Assembly: GCA_025964715.1 (NCBI GenBank)
Contig: JAOPYH010000190.1
Location: 18,527-82,526, forward strand
Reading direction: 5' to 3'
DNA: 64,000 bases
DNA from: Streptosporangiaceae bacterium
GTDB lineage: Bacteria > Actinomycetota > Actinomycetes > Streptosporangiales > Streptosporangiaceae
The stretch's first letter is position 1. Every line of letters begins with the position of its first letter. The notes beneath the pieces were generated by a model, which saw nothing but the letters and a program-made list of their open reading frames with translations, was not told the origin of the DNA and searched no databases. The position numbers and the translations under genes are program-made. Positions 48,745 to 58,692 of this stretch are shown here, one piece after another.

Positions 48745-49113
48745 ATGACAGAGGCCACGACAGTCGACCGCGACGGCTGGGCCAGATTCTTTGACCTGCT
48801 CACCGCGGATCACAAAGGCAAGTTGGCGACCATCGAACTGGCTGACGCCGACTTCGGCCACGGGCATGAAACCGAGCGTCTTCCGTTCAACTACGCGTCT
48901 TACGATCACCGCGACGACGTGGTGGTCGTCGGGATCGGAGGCGAATCGGCACGCTTTCCCGTCCTGCTGCGTCACATGATCAATCATCCGGTCGAGATCG
49001 ACTTCGCTGTTCCGCGGCCGACTGAGACGGATGTCCGGGTCGTTGACTCCGGCGGGACGACGACGATACTTCGCTTGCGTCCCAAGCCGGCCCTACCGGA
49101 TGACGCGACCTGA
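48745..49113 (+). CDS. DUF5335-like small protein
   Basis: ORF MTEATTVDRDGWARFFDLLTADHKGKLATIELADADFG. Confidence 0.65.
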   Translation: MTEATTVDRDGWARFFDLLTADHKGKLATIELADADFGHGHETERLPFNYASYDHRDDVVVVGIGGESARFPVLLRHMINHPVEIDFAVPRPTETDVRVVDSGGTTTILRLRPKPALPDDAT

Positions 49114-49313
49114 AGGCCGATCCTAAGTCGGGGCCGGCGCCGCCAACGGCGGGCAAGGAGCAGCGCCCTCGCCGGCTACCAGCACACGGCCTGACGACCA
49201 GCCGGGCCCCAGGCGCTGTGCGGTCGGCTGAACAAGGATCACCATGGCCTGGCCCGAGCCACGCGTCCGAAAGCGGCCAACTCAAGGCCGGCGCGCAGGT
49301 CGAGGATGGGTGC

Positions 49314-49547
49314 ATGTGGTGGTTCATCGGGGGACTGATCGTGGCGCTGTTCGCCCTCTGCTTCGTGGTGGACGGGCGGGCGAGGCGGCGGGGGCACCGG
49401 TTCCGGGACGGCGCGGAGATATCACGCGAAGCGCGCCAGAACCGCAGGGACATTCACGCATGGAAGGGGGCCGCTCTCGGCAACAAGGGCGAGGACGTCT
49501 CCTGGACATGGCACCAGCGGCGCGCACGAGGAGACATGCGCCCGTGA
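49314..49547 (+). CDS. Small membrane protein
   Basis: MWWFIGGLIVALFALCFVVDGRARRRGHRFRDG. Confidence 0.6.
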   Translation: MWWFIGGLIVALFALCFVVDGRARRRGHRFRDGAEISREARQNRRDIHAWKGAALGNKGEDVSWTWHQRRARGDMRP

Positions 49548-49683
49548 CAGCGGGGGGCGACTACGTGCCGCTCCGCCGGGCAAACGGCCCGAGGCGAAAA
49601 CGCACGCGGCCCGGTGGACAGCGCCGGGCCCCGTGCGAGTTCTGATGAAAATGCGAGGACGGACGAATGGTGGCCGGGGCGCC

Positions 49684-49842
49684 TCACAAACGCCGGGCAC
49701 CCCGCTTGACCCAGCCGAACACGCCGGTGGCCAGGAAGAGCACCAGGCCGATGAAGAACAGCCAGAACAGGCCCTTGATCGCGAGACCGAGAACGGCCAG
49801 GATCGCCCAGATCACTAGCAGTGCGACGATGAGCCCGAGCAT
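49684..49842 (-). CDS. 52-aa hydrophobic small membrane protein (below the ORF-track length cut-off)
   Basis: Manual translation MLGLIVALLVIWAILAVLGLAIKGLFWLFFIGLVLFLATGVFGWVKRGARRL*. Confidence 0.8.
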   Translation of the reverse strand: MLGLIVALLVIWAILAVLGLAIKGLFWLFFIGLVLFLATGVFGWVKRGARRL

Positions 49843-50048
49843 GAATTACCTCCTCCATCAGGACCGCCTCCTAGGGGCGGCGCGGGGCTGTTCTTACCCC
49901 CTCATCGTGGTCTACACCTGTCTCCGCACAAATGGAAGCCCGCGCTATGGGCCGGCGTCCCGCACGAGCCGGGCACACGCGAATGGCCGACCACGCGCCC
50001 CTCGACATCCCCTATACCGGACCCGAACCTGGTCTCTGACCTGGGCTT

Positions 50049-51518
50049 TCAGTCGTGGCCCCGGCCGTGCCCGGACCCCTTGTCCCCGTGGTCGTCGCTC
50101 TGGCCTTTACCCGCGCCATGGCCCTTCTTCCAGCGCTTTATGTAGTCACGCGATTGGTTGTTCACATGGACCGGCCTGGCGGGCTGCACCCTATGCGTCT
50201 GTGGCGTGCCGGCGACACTGTGCCGCACCCGGGTGCTCTTCGGGCGGGTGTCGTCCTTGTCCGCCGGCGGCCGGGAGCGAGCGGGCTCGGCGGCCGCGGC
50301 GAGGACTGTGACGGTCGTACCGGCCGGAACCGTCCCAGAGGGGGCTATCCCGACAACGACGTCACGATGGCCAGGATCAGCCTGCGGCCGGACAGTGGTG
50401 CGGAGGCCGAGCGCGTGGAGCCGCTCGACCGCGTCGGCCACCGGTCGGCCGATGTAGGTGTCGACGGCGACGGTCACCGTCTGGGCCGCCGCGGGCTTGA
50501 CCGGGACCGGATGCCGCAGTGTCCAGCCGGCGGTTCCGCCGACGAGCACCAGCATGGCGGCGGCCACCGTCGCCGCCGCCCGCCTGCCCCGCTGTTTGAA
50601 GGTTCGGGCCGGCGGCTGGCTCTGGCGCCCACCGGCATCCCCGTAGGTGGTGGACACCAGGTGGGTATCCCCCGGCGGCACGGCTGGGGCGCCTGCGATC
50701 TCCGGGTCCGCGAGGAGCCGCCTGGCCCACTCCGCGACCGCCTGGGCCCCCGCCGGTCGGGCGGCCGGGTCCTTGGCGGTCAACGCCTCCACGAGTTCGG
50801 CGACCGGCGGCGGTACGCCCGGGGGAAGAGGCGGCAGAGGAGTGTCGCGGTGTGCCACGACGACGCCGAGCGGGCTGCCCTCGAAGGGCGGCCGGCCGGC
50901 CAGGCCCTGGAAGGCGATGATGCCCAAGCTGTACAGGTCGCTCGGCGCGGTGGCCATACGTCCCGACGCCCGCTCGGGCGAGAGGTACTGCGGAGTTCCG
51001 AGGACCATGCCGGTCCTGGTCAGCGCCGCCGCGTCACTGGCCAGCGCGATCCCGAAATCCGTGATCTTGATGGTCCGTCCGTCCACCAGTAGGTTCCCGG
51101 GCTTGATGTCCCGGTGGACCAGACCCGCTCGGTGCGCTGCGTCGAGCCCGTCGGAGACCTGGGCCACGATGTCCAGAACATGCGCGGGCGCGAGGGTGCC
51201 CTCCCTGGCCAGCACCGCGGACAGCGGCTCTCCGTCGACGAACTCCATGGCGAGGTAGGGCTCGCCGTTCTCGCTGTCACCGTGGTCGTAGACCTGCACG
51301 ATCCCCGGGTGGGACAGGTTGGCGACGAGCCGGCCCTCAGACCGTAGCCGGTCGCGAAATTCGGTGCTGTCGGCGTACTCCGGCCGGAGTAGCTTGACGG
51401 CCACCTGGCGGTCAACGACCACGTCCTGCGCCCGCCACACCTCCCCCATTCCTCCGGACGCCAGCCGCTCCACGAGCCGATAGCGCTCGCCGAGCATCTT
51501 CACCGAAGCGGTCTGCAT
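50049..51518 (-). CDS. Serine/threonine protein kinase with extracellular PASTA domain
   Basis: YRLVERLASGGMGEVWRAQDVVVDRQVAVKLL; LVHRDIKPGNLLVDGRTIKITDFGIA; TM; VDTYIGRPVADAVERLHALGLRTTVRPQAD. Confidence 0.95.
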   Translation of the reverse strand: MQTASVKMLGERYRLVERLASGGMGEVWRAQDVVVDRQVAVKLLRPEYADSTEFRDRLRSEGRLVANLSHPGIVQVYDHGDSENGEPYLAMEFVDGEPLSAVLAREGTLAPAHVLDIVAQVSDGLDAAHRAGLVHRDIKPGNLLVDGRTIKITDFGIALASDAAALTRTGMVLGTPQYLSPERASGRMATAPSDLYSLGIIAFQGLAGRPPFEGSPLGVVVAHRDTPLPPLPPGVPPPVAELVEALTAKDPAARPAGAQAVAEWARRLLADPEIAGAPAVPPGDTHLVSTTYGDAGGRQSQPPARTFKQRGRRAAATVAAAMLVLVGGTAGWTLRHPVPVKPAAAQTVTVAVDTYIGRPVADAVERLHALGLRTTVRPQADPGHRDVVVGIAPSGTVPAGTTVTVLAAAAEPARSRPPADKDDTRPKSTRVRHSVAGTPQTHRVQPARPVHVNNQSRDYIKRWKKGHGAGKGQSDDHGDKGSGHGRGHD

Positions 51519-51706
51519 AAAGAGAGGTCCCCTATGTGGTGTGCGTGACGGATCGAGTCGTACGCCCTACTGCCTGTGTGATCAGGCAGGTCAGTACCCG
51601 GTCCACCGGCCACAAACCTGGCTCGTAGGTCAATTGCACCACCCCCGGCCGCCACGAGCTGGGGTGACATTGAGAGGCAACAGGCAGGCTGCCTATTGTT
51701 CATCAC

Positions 51707-51722
51707 GCAACCAAAAGGTTGC
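51707..51722. promoter_or_regulatory. Palindrome GCAACC-AAAA-GGTTGC, candidate ArsR autoregulatory operator
   Basis: Perfect 6-bp arms immediately upstream of the ArsR ORF. Confidence 0.6.
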
Positions 51723-51746
51723 ATGTTTCTGGCGAATGGAGGTGGG

Positions 51747-52402
51747 GTGGACGCGATCTTCAAGGCATTGGCCGACGCCAGCCGTCGCCGGCTGCTCGAC
51801 CGCCTGAACGAGCGCAACGGCCAGAGCCTGCGGGAGCTGTGCGGCGGCCTGGACATGACCCGGCAGGCGGTCACGAAGCACCTGACGGTGCTCGAAGCGG
51901 CGAACCTCGTCACCGCGGTACGCCAGGGCCGGGAGAAGCTGCACTACCTCAACGCCGCCCCCATCAGCGAGAGGCCCTGACCGATCCCGCCTTCATCCGT
52001 CGCTACTGGCACGGCGGACCCGATTCGGACTGGCAGGTCGGCTCACCGGTGAGGTGGCAGATGAACCCGGGTGAGGAGTATCGCGACCTGGGCCAGGTGG
52101 TTCTCGAGTCCGAGCCCTTCCGCAGGATGTCCTACAGCTGGCACACCTACCAGTGGGAACACGCAGAGATGTACGGGTGGACGGAGGAGGACTTCACCGA
52201 GCTCATCAAGGAGAAGCGATCCAAGGTCACCTTCGAGCTCGAGCCCGCAGGTTCGGCGGTCAAGCTCACCATCGTCCATGACGACTTCGAGCGGGACAGC
52301 GAGATGCTCAGGGGCGTGAGACAAGGCTGGCCACAGATCCTGTCCGGTCTCAAGACCCTCCTGGAGACCGGCGAGACGCCACGGTGGAACACCACGGACT
52401 GA
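51747..52402 (+). pseudogene. ArsR-family HTH plus SRPBCC/AHSA1 fusion, split by deletion/frameshift
   Basis: Frame 1: VDAIFKALADASRRRLLDRLNERNGQSLRELCGGLDMTRQAVTKHLTVLEAANLVTAVRQGREKLHYLNAAPISERP*; frame 2 begins at ALTDPAFIRRYWHGGPDSDWQVGSPVRWQ. Confidence 0.75.
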
Positions 52403-52571
52403 CCGGCGAGATTAAGGCCCGGCCAGGCTCTGCCGGCGACGAACGCGGAGGCATTCCCGGCGGAACCCGCTCAGGGATGACCGGCTGATCCCGGCTCGCC
52501 GAAGACGTCGATGAAGGATCGGAGCAGTGCGCCCGCTCCCTCGGGTTCACCGAACGTCGAGGACCTAGGGG

Positions 52572-53834
52572 TCACTTCAGAGGCCAGCCGTGGGCGATGG
52601 CGAGACTCCGCAACGCGCGCCACTGTTCGAAGTCGGGGTCGAGCAGGAGGGGGCACGGGAGGCCCACGACGGGCGGCACGGACCACTGGGGCGCGGCGAG
52701 GTTCGGCGGGTTGGCGAAGTCCAGCACCTCGGCGATGTTGCGGGCGGTGGAGTCCCGCGGCGTGAGCGGCGCGAGCCCCCACCGCCACTCCACGGCCTTG
52801 AGGACCGAAGTGTGGTCGTACACATCGCGGGCGACATACCCGCGCGAGGCTCGGGGTGAGATGACCAGACAAGGGACGCGGAACCCGCGCAGGCCCCAGG
52901 CGGGGTTGGCGTCGGGCGCCGTGGTGGGCGGGACGTGGTCGAAGAACCCGCCCCACTCGTCGTAGTTGATCACAAGGAGCGTCCGCCCCCAGGCCGGGCT
53001 CGACGTGACCGCCTTGTAGACCTGACTGAGGAAGTGCTGACCCGCGCGGATGTCGGCATGCGGATGGTCGTCGGCCGAGGTCCCACTCCCCTCGTCGAGG
53101 AACTTCGGGTCCACGAAGGAGAGCTCCGGCAGGTTCCCTGTAGCGCAGTCGGTCACGAAGGTCGCGTACGGGCGGCTGATCGGCAGATACTTCGCCCCCC
53201 ACAGCGCCGTGAAAGGCGTGTCGTAGTAGTAGTAACGACCCCTCAGACCCGCCGCGGCCAGGCGGTCCCAGATGGTCGGCAGCGTCGAGATGGTCGTGGA
53301 GTTGTGGATCCGGTCGGTCTGCGCCGCGTGCTGGTAGAACCGGTTCGGGTAGGTCTCGGCCATGATCGCCGAGAAGTAGTTGTCGCAGACCGTCCAATAC
53401 GGCGCCGCACCGCGGTAGAAGGCCAGGTCCTGCGGCAGGTAGTAGCCGATCGCGAAGTCGTCGTTCTGTCCGGCGCGCAGCCATCCGTCACAGGCGCCGT
53501 TGTTGTACTCGACCCGGCCGCCCTCGAAGGAATGGTCCGGATCGGCACGTCCGCACCCCTGAGCGTCATTGAGGTGGTAGGTCCTATGCGGAGTTCCGGC
53601 TTTGTCAAGGTAGGTCAGCCCGGCCTGCCTGCCGTTCGCCTTCGGAAGCCAGCCCAGATAGTGATCGAAGGAACGGTTCTCCATCATCACGACCACGATG
53701 TGGTCGATACCCGAATCCGCCGGCGACGGAAGTAGACGCGCACTGGCCCCGGCGCGGGTGGCATGGCCCACCATCGTCACTCCGAGCGCGGTCGTCGCCG
53801 CTCCGGCCAAGAAGGTACGCCGCGAAGTGGTCAT
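52572..53834 (-). CDS. Tat-exported phosphoesterase/phospholipase C family protein
   Basis: MTTSRRTFLAGAATTALG Tat signal; IDHIVVVMMENRSFDHYLGWLP; INYDEWGGFFDHVPPT. Confidence 0.93.
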   Translation of the reverse strand: MTTSRRTFLAGAATTALGVTMVGHATRAGASARLLPSPADSGIDHIVVVMMENRSFDHYLGWLPKANGRQAGLTYLDKAGTPHRTYHLNDAQGCGRADPDHSFEGGRVEYNNGACDGWLRAGQNDDFAIGYYLPQDLAFYRGAAPYWTVCDNYFSAIMAETYPNRFYQHAAQTDRIHNSTTISTLPTIWDRLAAAGLRGRYYYYDTPFTALWGAKYLPISRPYATFVTDCATGNLPELSFVDPKFLDEGSGTSADDHPHADIRAGQHFLSQVYKAVTSSPAWGRTLLVINYDEWGGFFDHVPPTTAPDANPAWGLRGFRVPCLVISPRASRGYVARDVYDHTSVLKAVEWRWGLAPLTPRDSTARNIAEVLDFANPPNLAAPQWSVPPVVGLPCPLLLDPDFEQWRALRSLAIAHGWPLK

Positions 53835-53989
53835 ATCGCAGCTCTACCACCCCATTCGACCCACCGATAAGGACCTTGCCAGTACCGGACAGGCTGCACT
53901 GAAGGAACATCGGTTCTGGTCATCGCCATCGGCCTCAATGGGTGATACGAGAAACAAGGCAACCCTCTCCCCCACCACGGCGGTGAACA

Positions 53990-55021
53990 CTGAGAGCCCC
54001 GTCCCCCCTCTCACGCAGAACCTTCCTGGGCACCCTGACCGTCAGTGGCCTGGTGGCCGCCGGCCTCCCCGGCGGTCCGGCCGGTGCCGCGCCACTACGT
54101 CCCTCGAGAGGCTTGCGCCGGGTCGCGGAGGACCTCCGCGCCGAACTACGGCACGCTTGGCGGTCCTACAGGGACCACGCCTGGGGGCACGACCATCTGC
54201 TGCCGGTGAGCTCCGGGCACAGTGAGTTCTTCCGGCGAGCGAGCCCTGCTCCAGCACGCCAGGGAGATCGCCGACATCCTCCTGCCCTGCTTCACGCAGT
54301 CCCCCACCGGCATGCCGTACCGGCTCGTCAATCCGAAGACCGGGAAGATCAGCGGCAACGTGAACGTGCTGGCCGAGATCGGGACCATCGTCACCGAGTT
54401 CGGCACCCTGTCCCGGCTGCTCCACGATGATCCCTACTTCCGGGCGGCGAAGAAGGCGCAGAAGGCGGTGTACGACCGGCGTTCGCCGCTGGATCTCGTC
54501 GGCAGTGAGATCGACATCGAGACGGGGGCCTGGACCGACACCTCCGCCAGGCTGGACCCGCCGGTGGACTCGTTCGTCGAGTACCTGTGGGACGGCTGGG
54601 ACCTGTTCGGCGACCGCGACCTCAAACGCTGGTACGACACGCTGACCGCCGCGGTCCTCCGCCACCAGCAGGAGCGGTTCGGCGGGCACCTGTGGTTCCA
54701 CCACGCCGACATGACGACCGGCACGCCGCTGGGCCGCGAGACCTCCGAGCTGACCGGCTACCCCGGCCTGCTCGGCCAGAGCGGCCACCTCCGCGAGGGC
54801 GAGGCCTACCGGTACGCCAGAAGCGCTGCTCCCGGGTGACGGGTGGCTGGACGATCGTAGAAGACGTCACCACCTCGCCCCCGAAGCAGGGCGACCTCAC
54901 GTCCGGCTACTGGTGGTGCAGATGAGGTATTGGTACCTCGATGTTCGCCGACTGCCCGCGCTTCGACTACCGGCACAGCTATCTGTCCACCGAGGGGAAC
55001 GTCTTCCGCGGGCTGCTCTGA
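53990..55021 (+). pseudogene. GH47-like alpha-1,2-mannosidase remnant, several frame breaks/deletions
   Basis: Tat-like SRRTFLGTLTVSGLVAAGLPGG; HAWRSYRDHAWGHDHLLPVSSGHSEFF; TGMPYRLVNPKTG...LVGSEIDIETGAWTD; DGWTIVEDVTTSPPKQGDLTSGYWW; FADCPRFDYRHSYLSTEGNVFRGLL* distributed over different frames. Confidence 0.75.
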
Positions 55022-55143
55022 GCGACGAGACGTTTGGGATTTGGCCCGGCCGGAAATAGGTCCGGGAACAAGTAGGTGAGTTGGCACCGGCCGTCGGCCG
55101 TGTCCCCATGATGCTGGTCGCCTCACCACCTGCGGAGGCAGTC

Positions 55144-56403
55144 ATGTCCTGGTCATGCTCACGCCGCCGGTTCCTGACGTACTCGACCGCCACCGCCGCC
55201 GGAACGTACGTACTGGGAAAAAGTCGCGTCTCCGAAGCGATCTCGCCGGCCGTCAGCCCATCCGGCGCCGACGATCGCGTGGTGAAACCGGCGCCTTCCA
55301 CTTATTTCGTCAACCGCGGTCCAGGATCTGAGGAGATGAGATGGGGCCCGGTGCAGGACTATGGCGAAACGGTGCCCAATGACCGGTTCTACGTCCACAA
55401 CCGCGCGCGTCCGCCCCAGATCGACCTCGGGGCCTGGCGCCTGCAGCTCAGTGGCGACGCGATGGTCCATCCCCGGTCCTTCTCCTACCAGGACCTCATG
55501 GCGTTACCGCAGGTCACGCTCCGCCGCACGCTCGACTGCGGCGCCAACTGCAGGGCCTTCTTTCCGCGGCTGCCGCGCAGCGAGAGCGACCGGTGGTTGC
55601 CGGTCGGATTCACGCAGTGGCACTTCGGCGCCGTGGGTGCGGCCGAGTGGACCGGGGTCCGGTTGAGAGACGTGCTCAACGCGGTAGGGCTGGACCACGC
55701 GACGTACGTGCGGCTCACCGGCCTGGACGACATCGCCGCCCCGAGCGGGACGGCTCACTATTCGCAGGTGATCCCGGCGGAGAAGGCCCTCAAGGACGAC
55801 AGCCTCCTCGCCTTCCGGATGAACGGGGCCGATCTGCCCGTCGACCACGGCTATCCGGTGCGTGCGCTGCTCTCGGGCTGGGGCGGAAACACCTCGGTAA
55901 AGTGGCTCGGGAAGATCGAGGCCTCGAAGCAGAAGATGCCGGCGGCGGGACCCCAGGACCTCCAGCTGCTCACCGGTCCGGACTATCCCCAGCCGGTGCG
56001 CCCCACCGTCGGCCGCGTCAGAAGTGCCCTGGAGCTCAACGAGGACGTCACCCTGACTCCGGGGGACATCCGCCTGCGGGGACGCGCCTGGTCAGGTGCC
56101 GGGGCCATCGACCACGTCGACATCGCAGTGCGGAAACTGACCGCGCCGGGCCGGTGGGAGTCCGCATGGGACGCGCCATGGCGCCCGGCGAAGCTCCTGA
56201 GCGATCCCGAGCCCTACATGTGGACGCGGTTCGAGGTGGATTGGCCGGGTGCGACGCCAGGCCAGTACCAGGTGATGTCCCGCGCCTCCGACGATGCCGG
56301 CAACACCCAGCCGCGCCCCGAGGACGTCCCGTGGAACCAGCACGGCCTGGGCTACTACGGGCACGCTCCGCTGGACGTCGTCGTGCTGCCCGACCGGTCC
56401 TAG
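55144..56403 (+). CDS. Sulfite oxidase-family molybdopterin-dependent oxidoreductase (Tat-type leader)
   Basis: SRRRFLTYSTATAAG; VHNRARPPQIDLGAWRLQLSGD; LDCGANCRAFF; LLSGWGGNTSVKWLGKIE. Confidence 0.88.
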   Translation: MSWSCSRRRFLTYSTATAAGTYVLGKSRVSEAISPAVSPSGADDRVVKPAPSTYFVNRGPGSEEMRWGPVQDYGETVPNDRFYVHNRARPPQIDLGAWRLQLSGDAMVHPRSFSYQDLMALPQVTLRRTLDCGANCRAFFPRLPRSESDRWLPVGFTQWHFGAVGAAEWTGVRLRDVLNAVGLDHATYVRLTGLDDIAAPSGTAHYSQVIPAEKALKDDSLLAFRMNGADLPVDHGYPVRALLSGWGGNTSVKWLGKIEASKQKMPAAGPQDLQLLTGPDYPQPVRPTVGRVRSALELNEDVTLTPGDIRLRGRAWSGAGAIDHVDIAVRKLTAPGRWESAWDAPWRPAKLLSDPEPYMWTRFEVDWPGATPGQYQVMSRASDDAGNTQPRPEDVPWNQHGLGYYGHAPLDVVVLPDRS

Positions 56404-56411
56404 CGCCGTGA

Positions 56412-57626
56412 TCAGGGCGCGGTCCGCTGCGGTATGGGCCGATCGACCGCCTCGCGCGGCCCTTCGCCGGAGACCGGGGTCACCACGGCCGCGACCAGCG
56501 GAAAGGCGACCACGGCCGCGAACGCGGTGGCGTAGCCGGCACCACCGACGACCGCACCCAGGACCGGCGGAGTGGCCACCGCGAAGGCGTTCTGGATCGT
56601 GTTCTGCGCCCCGAGCGCCCGCCCCGCCCAGGACCGCCCGGCGTACTCCGCGACCGCCGTGAAGGCCAGCCCGTTCGGGCTCACCGTGATCACCGCGGCG
56701 AGCAGCAGCGCTCCTACCGCGGCGGCCGAGCCCGCGTAGGCGCTCGCCGCGAGGGCCAGCATCACGCCGCAGATCAGGACGGCCAGCAGCCGGTACGGAC
56801 GCAGCCGGCTGCCCGCACGATCCGACCAGATCCCCACCCCGATCCGGGCCAGTGCGCCGAAGAGCTGCACAACGGCGAGCACCCGGCCGGCCGCGGCGAC
56901 GTTCCAGTGGTGATCGTCGACCAGATAGACGAGCGCGAAGGTCGCCACCGCGAACTGCGGCACCACGAGGAGCGCGCTCGTCACGTGCAGCCGCCACAGC
57001 ACCGGTGTCCTGTACGGGGAGCCGGCCGGCTCCCCCGCATCACCCTCCGGACGTACGGGATCGCGTACGAACACGACTACCAGCAGGGCCATCGCCAGGC
57101 AGAGGCCCGCCAAGGTCAGCAGCGGCGAGGCCAGCCCGCCTACGGCCAGCACGGGGAGGCAGGCCGCCGCGAACGCCACCCCGAGCGGCTGCGCGGTCTG
57201 CCGTATGCCCATGGCCAGGCCCCGCTCGCCGGCCGCGAACCAGCCGAGGATCAGGCGTCCGCTGGCGGCGTGCACCGACGCCCCTCCCGCGCCCGCGGCC
57301 ACCAGGCAGCCGCCGAGGGCCAGCAGCCCCTGCATGAACGATGCGGCGATCAGGGCCGACCCGGCAAGGACCAGGCCCACGCTCAGCACGACCCGTTCAC
57401 CCCAGCGGTCCGCGACGACGCCCCAGGCGACGAGGGCCAGCATCAGCCCGGCCAGGGGACACACCACGAGCCCGCTCGCCTGACCGAGCGAAAGCCCATC
57501 CGCGCGCAGCGCCGGGATGAGGTACGGCAGGCCGTACTGGAAAGCGCAGCCGGCGGTCATGGCGCCGAGTCCGACCGCGAGCACCACCCAGCGACGGCGC
57601 GAGGGGACAGAGATCACTGCGGTCAT
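56412..57626 (-). CDS. MFS transporter
   Basis: About 12 TM segments; WGVVADRWGERVVLSVGLVLAG. Confidence 0.88.
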   Translation of the reverse strand: MTAVISVPSRRRWVVLAVGLGAMTAGCAFQYGLPYLIPALRADGLSLGQASGLVVCPLAGLMLALVAWGVVADRWGERVVLSVGLVLAGSALIAASFMQGLLALGGCLVAAGAGGASVHAASGRLILGWFAAGERGLAMGIRQTAQPLGVAFAAACLPVLAVGGLASPLLTLAGLCLAMALLVVVFVRDPVRPEGDAGEPAGSPYRTPVLWRLHVTSALLVVPQFAVATFALVYLVDDHHWNVAAAGRVLAVVQLFGALARIGVGIWSDRAGSRLRPYRLLAVLICGVMLALAASAYAGSAAAVGALLLAAVITVSPNGLAFTAVAEYAGRSWAGRALGAQNTIQNAFAVATPPVLGAVVGGAGYATAFAAVVAFPLVAAVVTPVSGEGPREAVDRPIPQRTAP

Positions 57627-57672
57627 ATAGTGATACTAGGCGTCCCACATCGCGAGACAGCGGCGGGTTCGC

Positions 57673-58188
57673 TCAGAAGAACCAGTGCTGCGGCTCGTGG
57701 CCGCGGACGGTGAGATCCGCGAAGCGGCCGCCGAGGAACGCCAGCGGTTCACCCTCGCGGTCGCACACCCGCTGCACCTCACCGAAGACGACGAGGTGAT
57801 CCCCGGCCTCGAACTGCCGCTCGACCGTGCACTCGAGGTGAGCGAGCGCGTCCGGTACGACGGGAACGTCGTGCTCCCCGTACGCCGGCTCAAGGCCCTC
57901 GAAGTGGTCAGCGCCTCGGCGGGCGAACCGGAGCGCGATCGCCTCCTGTCGCGCGGACAGGATGTTGACTGCGAAGCGGCCGGCGCGGACCACCGCGTCA
58001 GTGGTCCGCGCACCCGTGGTGAGGCAGACCAGCAGCAGAGGCGGATCCAGCGAGACCGAGGTGAGGGAGTTCACGGTCATGCCGTGCGGCTCCCCGCCAT
58101 CGAGCGTGGTGACGACCGCTACACCGGTGGCGAACCGGCCGATGGTCCGGCGCATGGTGAGCGCGTCGATGGTCGTCGCGGTTGACAT
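57673..58188 (-). CDS. Flavin reductase (two-component monooxygenase reductase)
   Basis: RRTIGRFATGVAVVTTLDGGEPHGMTVNSLTSVSLDPPLLLVCL. Confidence 0.93.
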   Translation of the reverse strand: MSTATTIDALTMRRTIGRFATGVAVVTTLDGGEPHGMTVNSLTSVSLDPPLLLVCLTTGARTTDAVVRAGRFAVNILSARQEAIALRFARRGADHFEGLEPAYGEHDVPVVPDALAHLECTVERQFEAGDHLVVFGEVQRVCDREGEPLAFLGGRFADLTVRGHEPQHWFF

Positions 58189-58208
58189 GGCTGGCTCCTC
58201 TACTTCTT

Positions 58209-58553
58209 TCACGCGGGGTAACGCACCTCGAACGTAGTGACTCCCTCGTCCGAGCGCCACGGGCCGTGACGCATGCCCGGCGGACGGCAGGCGTACATCC
58301 CGGCGGTGAAGGTCTCCCCCAGCTCGAGGTCGGTGAACGAGCCCTCGAGGATGTAGACCTCTTCCCAGAACTCGTGCACCTGCACGCCATTGGGAGTGGA
58401 GTCGGCGCCCGGCTCATACCTCAGGATGCGGGTCGCGACGCCGGTCTCGGGGTCGCGGGACAGGATCCGCTCCTTGATCTTCGGGTCGTCACCGGCGCAG
58501 ATGGTGTAGTCCACCTGCTCCACCGGGAAGAACTCGTACTCGGGCTTCGCCAT
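58209..58553 (-). CDS. Cupin-domain protein
   Basis: HEFWEEVYILEGSFTDLELGETFTAGMYACRPPGMRHGPW. Confidence 0.88.
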   Translation of the reverse strand: MAKPEYEFFPVEQVDYTICAGDDPKIKERILSRDPETGVATRILRYEPGADSTPNGVQVHEFWEEVYILEGSFTDLELGETFTAGMYACRPPGMRHGPWRSDEGVTTFEVRYPA

Positions 58554-58692
58554 CGATCCTCCAAGCCTTCGATGCTCGTGGTGCTGTACGGGGGAAGGCA
58601 GCCGTGGCCGCCGCGTGGCCGTACACGCCGCGGCCACGACTGCCAGGTCGGGTGGGCCGGCCAGGCCCGGAACGGGCCTGGCTCAGCCTTGG

